Shown here piece by piece: positions 9,816 through 15,898 of a stretch of 58,860 nt of DNA. Under the pieces are notes generated by a model. That model was given only the letters and a program-made list of their open reading frames with translations. It was not told the origin of the DNA and did no database searches. Source of the stretch: Planctomycetota bacterium (GTDB lineage: Bacteria; Planctomycetota; Planctomycetia; Gemmatales; Gemmataceae); contig JACPPF010000116.1 of the NCBI GenBank assembly GCA_016191165.1, positions 1-58,860 of the forward strand. The letters are read 5' to 3'. Position numbers and translations under genes: made by a program. Positions within the stretch are counted from its first letter, which is position 1. Every line of letters begins with the position of its first letter.

Positions 9816-10196
9816 ATGAATGTTTTCCATCGCGCCGCGCAAATTTGGGCCGTCCTCGCCCTCGCGGCTGAGAATCGTCAGGTGCTCATTTACAAGATCG
9901 TTTCGCGATTGACAGGCGTGCCGCGGGTTGGGCTGGGAAAATGCCTTGAACCCATCCAATCATATTGCCTTCTCCACGGCTTGCCGCCTTTGACCATACT
10001 GGTTGTCGGCGAGTACACCGGAATGCCCGGCGTAGGTTTCATTGCGGCGCAGGATATCCCAAAATCACAACAAGAGGTTTTCAAACACGACTGGCTTGCC
10101 CATGGTAGCCCTTCTCCAGCGGACCTCGAGGCGGCCGCGCAAGCACGTCCGTCAAACGGGGTGATACAGATACCTGAGGACGAAGAAACCGCGTAG
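9816..10196 (+). CDS. Uncharacterised 126-aa protein
   Basis: The start ATG has a strong ribosome-binding site, GGAGG at 9806-9810, in contrast to the two preceding genes. The sequence has a helical N-terminal part (FHRAAQIWAVLALAAENRQVL) followed by YKIVSRLTGVPRVGLGKCLEPIQSYC, which could be a winged-helix-like fold. Then come a compact core (LPPLTILVVGEYTGMPGVGF) and a charged tail ending IPEDEETA. I believe similar stand-alone small proteins occur in proteobacteria, but I know no function. It forms the third gene of the cassette between moxR and DUF58; whether it belongs to the toxin-antitoxin pair is unclear. Confidence 0.7.
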   Translation: MNVFHRAAQIWAVLALAAENRQVLIYKIVSRLTGVPRVGLGKCLEPIQSYCLLHGLPPLTILVVGEYTGMPGVGFIAAQDIPKSQQEVFKHDWLAHGSPSPADLEAAAQARPSNGVIQIPEDEETA

Positions 10197-10245
10197 AGGA
10201 CGCTTTCTTACAAAAATCCGGCGATAACGGTCCCGCGAGGTTGCC

Positions 10246-11139
10246 ATGCCCGAAACCACCTCCCAACCACTCCTCGACCCGCAGTTCCTGCACAAGCTCG
10301 AACAGCTCGAATTGGTTTCGCGCAAGATATTCCTCGGCCTCATGAAGGGCGAACGGCGCTCCAAGAAAAAAGGCCAGTCCGTCGAGTTCGCCGATTACAA
10401 GAACTACGTCAAGGGGGACGATCTGCGCTTCCTTGACTGGAACCTCTACGCCCGGCTCGATCGGCTTTTCGTGCGCCTTTATCAGGAAGAAGAAGACCTG
10501 CATTTCTATGTACTCATCGACAACAGCCTGTCGATGGATTTCGGCAACCCGTCCAAGTTGCACTACGCTCGCCAGGTCGCGGCCGCGCTGTCGTTTATCG
10601 GCCTGGTCAACATGGATCGCGTCGTCATCTCCGCGTTCAACGATGCCCTGACGCAAACCCTGCCCGCCGTAAGAGGCCGCAAGTCGCTCTGGCGCGTCCT
10701 CGACTTCTTGCAGAAGCTGGAAGCGGCGGGGCCGAGCAATTTGCGCGAATCGCTGAAGACGTTCACCATGAAATCGTCCGGCAAGGGCATCGTGATCTTG
10801 CTGAGCGACATGATGGACAAGGAAGGCTACGAGGACGCGCTGCGCTACCTGGTCGCCAGGCAATACGATATCTACGTGATCCAGATTCTGTCGCAGGAGG
10901 AGCTGGAGCCGGACGTGCTGGGCGATTTGAAACTTGTGGACATCGAGGACGACGACGAGGCGGAGATCACCGTCTCCGGGCCACTCATCAAACGCTACAA
11001 GCACAACCTGGCGGCATTTCAAGGCGGACTTCAGGAGTTCTGCAATCGCCGCGGGATCAGCTATTTGATGACGAGCAACCAGCTGCCGTTCGACAAGCTG
11101 GTGTTGTCGTATCTGCGCCAGCGCGGGTTGGTGCGCTAA
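10246..11139 (+). CDS. DUF58 domain protein
   Basis: 297 aa. It shows the family hallmarks in order: the N-terminal stretch FLGLMKGERRSKKKGQSVEFADYKNYVKGDDLRFLDWNLYARLDRLFVRLY, cited here in parts (GDDLRFLDWN is the diagnostic piece), and a VWA-like core with LIDNSLSM and KGIVILLSDMMD. DUF58 proteins work with MoxR ATPases and VWA membrane proteins. The neighbouring genes supply both, so it belongs to the operon interrupted at 8942-10196. The stop TAA (11137-11139) lies within a perfect palindrome that opens the next repeat. Confidence 0.92.
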   Translation: MPETTSQPLLDPQFLHKLEQLELVSRKIFLGLMKGERRSKKKGQSVEFADYKNYVKGDDLRFLDWNLYARLDRLFVRLYQEEEDLHFYVLIDNSLSMDFGNPSKLHYARQVAAALSFIGLVNMDRVVISAFNDALTQTLPAVRGRKSLWRVLDFLQKLEAAGPSNLRESLKTFTMKSSGKGIVILLSDMMDKEGYEDALRYLVARQYDIYVIQILSQEELEPDVLGDLKLVDIEDDDEAEITVSGPLIKRYKHNLAAFQGGLQEFCNRRGISYLMTSNQLPFDKLVLSYLRQRGLVR

Positions 11140-11196
11140 GCCGCTTGCGGCTTAGCCTTCGCACGGCGCCAGCGCGAACGCCAAGCCGCAAGCGGC
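11135..11196. repeat. Palindromic repeat (GCCGCTTGCGGCTT type), copy 2
   Basis: The left end is a perfect palindrome, GCTAAGCCGC-TT-GCGGCTTAGC in two halves of ten bases around TT (11135-11156); it contains the TAA stop of the DUF58 gene. The right arm CGCCAAGCCGCAAGCGGC ends at 11196. It matches the copy at 7838-7915 in arm sequence and orientation, but the spacer is shorter and different. Confidence 0.75.
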
Positions 11197-11211
11197 GAAA
11201 CTGGAATTGGC

Positions 11212-13596
11212 ATGAAATGGTTGCAAACAAACTGGTTCATCCTCACGCTGATCGCGCTGGCGTTTTGCGCTTTGCCTGGTGCGTTGATCGTGGTCTTGCG
11301 CCTATTCGGCGCCGATGGCGTGATCAATGGCTGGCTGCTGAATAACCTGAACATCACCTATGACCTGCGCGTGCCGCCGTGGATCGCGCTGATCTTTGTC
11401 GCTCTGCCGATCGCGCTGGTCATTCTCTACTTTCTTCGACTGAAGCGCAAGGCGGTCCAGGTGCCGAGTACGTTTTTGTGGAAGAAGAGCGTCGAGGATC
11501 TGCACGTCAACAGCCTGTTCCAGTGGCTGCGCAACAACGTGCTTTTGTTGCTGCAATTGCTCGTCCTGCTGTTCCTGATCTACTCCGTGCTTGGTTTTCG
11601 CATTCACGGGAGCGTCGGCACGAGCCGGCATTACATTCTGCTCATTGACAACTCCGCGAGCATGTCGGCCAAGGATGTCGCGCCGACGCGGCTCGACTGG
11701 GCCAAGGCCGAGGCTCTGAAAGAGATCGACGCGGCCAGCGACACCGATTTCGGCATGGTCATCGTCTTCAACTCCAAGGCCAGCACCCTGCAAACCTACA
11801 CCAACGATCGCGAAAAGCTGCGCGAGGCGGTGCGCGGGATTCAGCAGACGTTTCGCTCCACGCGCATCGAGGAGGCGCTGGCGCTCGCGGAAAGCCTGGC
11901 CAACCCCGTACGCTCGACCGAGGACACCGCCTCTCAAGACGAGGACGTGCCCGAAGATCAGAAACGCACCATGGTCCAGGCGCGCGGCATCGATACCACG
12001 GTTCACCTCTACTCCGATGGCCGATTCAGCAAGCTGTCCGAGGCAACCCTGGCGAATTTCAACGCCAGGCTCGCGGGAAAGACGTCGGCGTTGGGCAAGC
12101 TCAACCTGCAATATCACATGGCAGGCAAGATCAAGATGGTGGACGATAAACCAGTCCTGAGCGACGCCAACAACCTCGCGATCGTCGGCCTGAATGTGCG
12201 CCGGCAGGTCGCGCCGGGCAAGGCGCAGCCGAGGCTGATCGCCCTGGTGCGCGTCGCCAACTATCGATCGGACCGAGCAGCCGTGCGTCTGAAGCTCGAC
12301 GTGCGCGACGCGGACGGGAAGCTGATCGTGCCGTTACAGCAAGATATTCCTATCGCCAAACGCACCCATGTCGCCGAGACTGCGGACGCCGACGAAAAGG
12401 ATGAACCCGGCGAGGCCAGTGCGCGTTTCCAGCTTCCCGCCCACGACCCGGGCAAGACGCTGGTCCTGCACGCCTATCTGGATAAGGCAGGCGATGACTT
12501 CCCGCTCGACGATCACGCCTGGCTCGTCGTCGGCACGACACGCAAGGCGAAAGTGCTCATCGTGGGCGACGCCAACCGCGTTCTCGACGCCTGCTTCGAT
12601 CAGGAGGCGACCCGGCGCTATGCCATCTTCGAACATCTTTCGCCCAAAGAATTGACCTCGGAGGGCTATCGCAAGAAAGCGCGCAACGGCGAATACGACT
12701 GGATCATCTTCGACCGCTGTGCGCCGGCCGACGAGGCCGACATGCCGATGGCCAACACGCTGTTCATCGACCGCCCGCCGCCCCCCTGGGTACGCGGCGA
12801 CGTGACACTCAAGAGCCCTCTGGCAATGCCGAGCCGTACGCAACACCCGGCTTTGCGGAACCTCAATACCATCTGGGATGTTCGTATCGACGAGGCGTTC
12901 AGCTTCGACGTGAAAAAGAATCTCACGCCCAAGGCCGCCGCGGAGCTGGATTTGCCGGACGACGATCCCAAGAAGCGCATCCTGCCGACGATAACGCGCC
13001 TGATCGAGACGAGCAACCGGAAGCCGTTGTTGTTCACGTTGCCGCGCGGACCGCATACCGATCTGGTGATGGCTTTTGCCCTGATCAACGACAACGGCGA
13101 CGTGATGACAAACTGGCCGCTGGAAACCAGCTTCCCGCTTTTCTTTCGGAACATTCTGTATATGCTTGGCAACGTCGATGATGCGCGTGGCGCCATGCAG
13201 ATTACCCCGGGCGAACCGGTTGTGCTGCGTCCGGAGGCCGGCTTCAGCTTCGTGACGATCACCGATCCCGCGGATCGAGTCGTCAAGCTCACGCGCAACG
13301 CTCGTAACGAGGTCTTGTTCAACGATACGGAACGTCTAGGTGTTTATCGCTATCAAGTGAGCCGGGACGCTCAGGGCAAGCAAGCCGACGACCTGGTGCG
13401 CGGCTTAGCCGTGAATCTGCTGGACGCCAACGAAAGCAACCTGACGCCCCGCGTGAGCTTTCGCATCGGTAACGAGCAGATTTCCAGGGGGGCGGAAAAG
13501 TCGCAGACGCGCGAGATTTGGAAGTGGATTTTGTTGCTCGCCCTGCTATTGTTAGGAGTGGAGTGGTTCATCTATCATCGCCGCATCGCGGTCTGA
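11212..13596 (+). CDS. BatA-like VWA membrane protein
   Basis: 794 aa. Three hydrophobic segments occupy the first 120 residues: one at the N-terminus, one near 56-78 (PPWIALIFVALPIALVILYFL) and one near 103-120. The second is followed by LKRKAVQVPSTFLWKKSVEDLH, typical of the BatA N-terminal domain. A VWA domain starts near residue 140 with the MIDAS motif DNSAS in ILLIDNSASMSAKD. The long periplasmic part ends in a final helix, WILLLALLLLGVEWFIYHRR. Together with MoxR and DUF58 this forms the core of the operon; in other bacteria such sets help envelope integrity or activation of metalloenzymes. The exact role here is unknown. Confidence 0.9.
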   Translation: MKWLQTNWFILTLIALAFCALPGALIVVLRLFGADGVINGWLLNNLNITYDLRVPPWIALIFVALPIALVILYFLRLKRKAVQVPSTFLWKKSVEDLHVNSLFQWLRNNVLLLLQLLVLLFLIYSVLGFRIHGSVGTSRHYILLIDNSASMSAKDVAPTRLDWAKAEALKEIDAASDTDFGMVIVFNSKASTLQTYTNDREKLREAVRGIQQTFRSTRIEEALALAESLANPVRSTEDTASQDEDVPEDQKRTMVQARGIDTTVHLYSDGRFSKLSEATLANFNARLAGKTSALGKLNLQYHMAGKIKMVDDKPVLSDANNLAIVGLNVRRQVAPGKAQPRLIALVRVANYRSDRAAVRLKLDVRDADGKLIVPLQQDIPIAKRTHVAETADADEKDEPGEASARFQLPAHDPGKTLVLHAYLDKAGDDFPLDDHAWLVVGTTRKAKVLIVGDANRVLDACFDQEATRRYAIFEHLSPKELTSEGYRKKARNGEYDWIIFDRCAPADEADMPMANTLFIDRPPPPWVRGDVTLKSPLAMPSRTQHPALRNLNTIWDVRIDEAFSFDVKKNLTPKAAAELDLPDDDPKKRILPTITRLIETSNRKPLLFTLPRGPHTDLVMAFALINDNGDVMTNWPLETSFPLFFRNILYMLGNVDDARGAMQITPGEPVVLRPEAGFSFVTITDPADRVVKLTRNARNEVLFNDTERLGVYRYQVSRDAQGKQADDLVRGLAVNLLDANESNLTPRVSFRIGNEQISRGAEKSQTREIWKWILLLALLLLGVEWFIYHRRIAV

Positions 13597-13605
13597 GAAG
13601 CTCCC

Positions 13606-14343
13606 ATGGAACCCCAGCAAACTCTCCCTGAGCCGGCACCGGTGAAGAAGGCCTCGCTCGCCAGCACGATCCAGAAGGCCCTGGAATCCAAACGGCACAG
13701 CAAGCAGCCGTTCCCGGAGTACCGCAGTTTCATCCAGCACCACTACGACGGCCTCGCCGGAAAACTGACCGCCGTCTCCGGCCTGTTGACCGGGCACGCC
13801 CTGCTCGCGGGACAGGTGTTAAAGGACACGGCGTTTGATCTGCGCGGGTGCAAACGCATTCTCGATGCGGGGTGCGGCAACGGGCGGCATTGCAAGTACA
13901 TCGTCAAACGAGCCGATCCCAACGCCTTGGTGGCGGCGTTCGACCTTTCCCAGCGCATGCTCAACCGCGCCCGACGGCGGGTGAGGGGAAACCGGGTCCA
14001 TTATGTCGCCGCCGACCTCACGCGTTTGCCATATCCCGACGGATTTTTCGATGCCATCGTGTGCGGCTGGGTGCTCGAACACCTACCCGACCCGCGCCCG
14101 GGGCTCAAAGAATTGACGCGCATTCTTCAACCCGGCGGCAAGCTCCTCCTCATGACCACCGAGGATACCTTCGCGGGCGCCATGACCAGCAGCCTCTGGC
14201 ACTGCCGAACCTACAATCGGCAGGAGTTGCGAGCCGTGTGCGAAGAGTGCGGGCTCACCTGGAATCGGCAACTCTATTTCACGCACCTGCATCGCCTGTT
14301 TCGGCTCGGCGGGATCATCGTCGAGTTGCGCCGCGCCCTGTGA
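13606..14343 (+). CDS. SAM-dependent methyltransferase (class I)
   Basis: 245 aa, nine bases after the BatA-like gene and probably in the same operon. The glycine-rich SAM motif I reads ILDAGCGNGRHCKYIVKRA, with an acidic residue of motif II in VAAFDLSQRMLNRA. FFDAIVCGWVLEHLPDP is the usual Methyltransf_11 post-motif. LQPGGKLLLMTTED completes the fold. The N-terminal 50 residues are Lys/Pro-rich and add nothing recognisable. Substrate unknown. Confidence 0.85.
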   Translation: MEPQQTLPEPAPVKKASLASTIQKALESKRHSKQPFPEYRSFIQHHYDGLAGKLTAVSGLLTGHALLAGQVLKDTAFDLRGCKRILDAGCGNGRHCKYIVKRADPNALVAAFDLSQRMLNRARRRVRGNRVHYVAADLTRLPYPDGFFDAIVCGWVLEHLPDPRPGLKELTRILQPGGKLLLMTTEDTFAGAMTSSLWHCRTYNRQELRAVCEECGLTWNRQLYFTHLHRLFRLGGIIVELRRAL

Positions 14344-14362
14344 GCGCCAGGCCGCGAACGGC

Positions 14363-14761
14363 TCACCGAGTCAGGTGGAATTCACCGGCCCAGCGGCGCG
14401 AGCTGTACTGGGCGTCGAAGTGGTTGCCATCCGCGACGGCGCTGTAGGTGAATCTTCCGAATAGCCCGACGCGCGATTCGCCGGCCATGATGACCTTGTC
14501 GCCGTCCCGCCCGACGACCTTGAGCGTGGTGGGAAAAACGAACGGGATCACCTTGCGAAATCGGCCCGAAAAGACGACGCGGTAGTCGCCGCCGGGCGTT
14601 TCGCGAAAGCGCCCGCGCAGCGGTCCGGTATGGCCGCTGTTGTTATCGACCCAGCTGCCGTTTCGCCAGCGGCCGTCGAGTTCGCCCGCGGTTGCCAGCC
14701 CAGCACCAAGGAAAACCGCGACGATGGAAAGCATCGCCAGCGTGGATGTTTTGGATCTCAT
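14363..14761 (-). CDS. Small secreted beta-rich protein
   Basis: 132 aa. ATG 14761 is chosen because GGAGGG stands just upstream and it opens a signal peptide (KTSTLAMLSIVAVFLGAGLATAG). The mature part is short and beta-rich: ELDGRWRNGSWVDNNSGHTGPLRGRF, then RETPGGDYRVVFSGRFRKVIPFVF. It ends SSRRWAGEFHLTR. I believe similar short exported proteins occur in other planctomycetes, but I know no function. It is divergent from the gene at 14936, with a striking palindrome in the shared upstream region. Confidence 0.75.
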   Translation of the reverse strand: MRSKTSTLAMLSIVAVFLGAGLATAGELDGRWRNGSWVDNNSGHTGPLRGRFRETPGGDYRVVFSGRFRKVIPFVFPTTLKVVGRDGDKVIMAGESRVGLFGRFTYSAVADGNHFDAQYSSRRWAGEFHLTR

Positions 14762-14836
14762 GGTGAACCCTCCGAGGTAGTAGGAAGTTTCGCAGTCTCC
14801 TGTTATTTTATCCGGAAAAAGCGAAGTTTTTGGCAA

Positions 14837-14863
14837 GCATTTGCCGTTTGCCCGGGCAAATGC
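14837..14863. promoter_or_regulatory. Palindromic site between divergent genes
   Basis: A perfect 14-base palindrome TTTGCCCGGGCAAA (14847-14860) is overlapped by a second inverted pair, GCATTTGCC (14837-14845) and GGCAAATGC (14855-14863). Three TTTGCC half-sites are thus packed into 27 bases, between the minus gene starting at 14761 and the plus gene starting at 14936. This is what a transcription-factor operator looks like, though a short hairpin is an alternative. Confidence 0.4.
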
Positions 14864-14935
14864 CAGGGCGAGCGATCGATTGAAGCGAAGACGCCGAGTT
14901 TACGGAAAGAAGGACCCGCACGAGAGGTTGGACCA

Positions 14936-15370
14936 GTGCAGTTTCACCGCGACGGGATTCGTTTCGATTATCCAGATACCTGGCAGCTGACGCGCGAAGA
15001 AACCGATACGGGCTGGACCGTGTCGGTGCAGAGTCCCGAGACGGCGTTTATGCTGGTGACGCTCGATGAAGAAATGCCCGAGATCGGCCTGGTCGCCGAG
15101 ACGGTGCTGGAGGCCCTGCGCGCCGACTATCCGGACCTGGAAGCGGACGACGTGGTCGAATCCTTTGCCGGTCAGCCAGCCCTGGGACACGATATTCGTT
15201 TCTTCAGCCTCGACCTGACCAACACTTGTTGTTCGCGAGCGTTCTGCGCCGACGCGGGGACCGTCCTGGTCATGTGGCAGGCCAACGATTTGGAACTGGA
15301 TGAGGTCCTGCCGATTTTTCATGCCATGCGGGCGTCGTTGCGAGTCGACGATGAAACTACCGAACCGTGA
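14936..15370 (+). CDS. PsbP/DcrB-like protein
   Basis: 144 aa from a GTG start; the reading frame extends upstream to 14630, but sequence similar to the family begins here (QFHRDGIRFDYPDTWQL) and GAGAGGTTGGACC precedes it. The pattern 'short strand, F-x-Y/P-x-x-W' opens the PsbP/DUF1795/DcrB-like fold. The C-terminal end (LDEVLPIFHAMRASLRVD) also fits. No signal peptide is visible, so it may be cytoplasmic. The C-terminal part of the secreted protein at 31158 has the same opening pattern (VGVRFLYPRNWRV). Its last 14 bases overlap the convergent SET-domain gene. Confidence 0.6.
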   Translation: MQFHRDGIRFDYPDTWQLTREETDTGWTVSVQSPETAFMLVTLDEEMPEIGLVAETVLEALRADYPDLEADDVVESFAGQPALGHDIRFFSLDLTNTCCSRAFCADAGTVLVMWQANDLELDEVLPIFHAMRASLRVDDETTEP

Positions 15371-15734
15371 ACAGCATCGGCGCGCGATTTTTCGGGCTGT
15401 AGTTGTAGTTGATCAGGATTTCCTCGCCCTTGCGGATGTCGCGCAGGGCTCGATAGGTGATGTGGGCCGCGCCATGAAAATACCGGGCGTTCGGCTCGTA
15501 GGAGTGGTTATAAAGCGACCCATAGCCGAGACTGACCGCGACGTGCCTGGAACTCCAGTGGTAGAAAAAACGGTTGAGCGTGCGATTCTTCATGCCGTCG
15601 ACGAGGTCCTTGACCGGGACCAGGAGAACGGGGGCCTGCTCGATGGTCGCCCCCTTTTTGATGTCGCAGCGGGCGAAGACGCCCCGGCCCTTGCCCTTGA
15701 CTCGTTTCACGTAAATCAGTTCTGGCGGCGTCAT
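15357..15734 (-). CDS. SET-domain protein (putative lysine methyltransferase)
   Basis: 125 aa, essentially a stand-alone SET domain. It has the opening motif GKGRGVFA (residues 14-21), the SAM-binding NHSYEPNA (76-83), and the catalytic tyrosine in GEEILINYNY (103-112). Flanking pre-SET or post-SET cysteine clusters are absent, as in most bacterial members. Such proteins methylate lysine on a protein substrate; which protein is unknown. The last bases overlap the 3' end of the plus-strand gene at 14936-15370. Confidence 0.85.
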   Translation of the reverse strand: MTPPELIYVKRVKGKGRGVFARCDIKKGATIEQAPVLLVPVKDLVDGMKNRTLNRFFYHWSSRHVAVSLGYGSLYNHSYEPNARYFHGAAHITYRALRDIRKGEEILINYNYSPKNRAPMLFTVR

Positions 15735-15898
15735 GAGTGTTTTTCCTTAAACCGGGACGCGGACGGCAACGCGAGTCATCCTATGATTCCACGAACCCTT
15801 GAAGCAGATTATTAACAAAAACTAATACCCGCCCGCGCGAAACCGCAAAGCGACCCAGGCTGCGAAGGTTGTTCAGCCAAACCCTTTCTGGAAATCTT

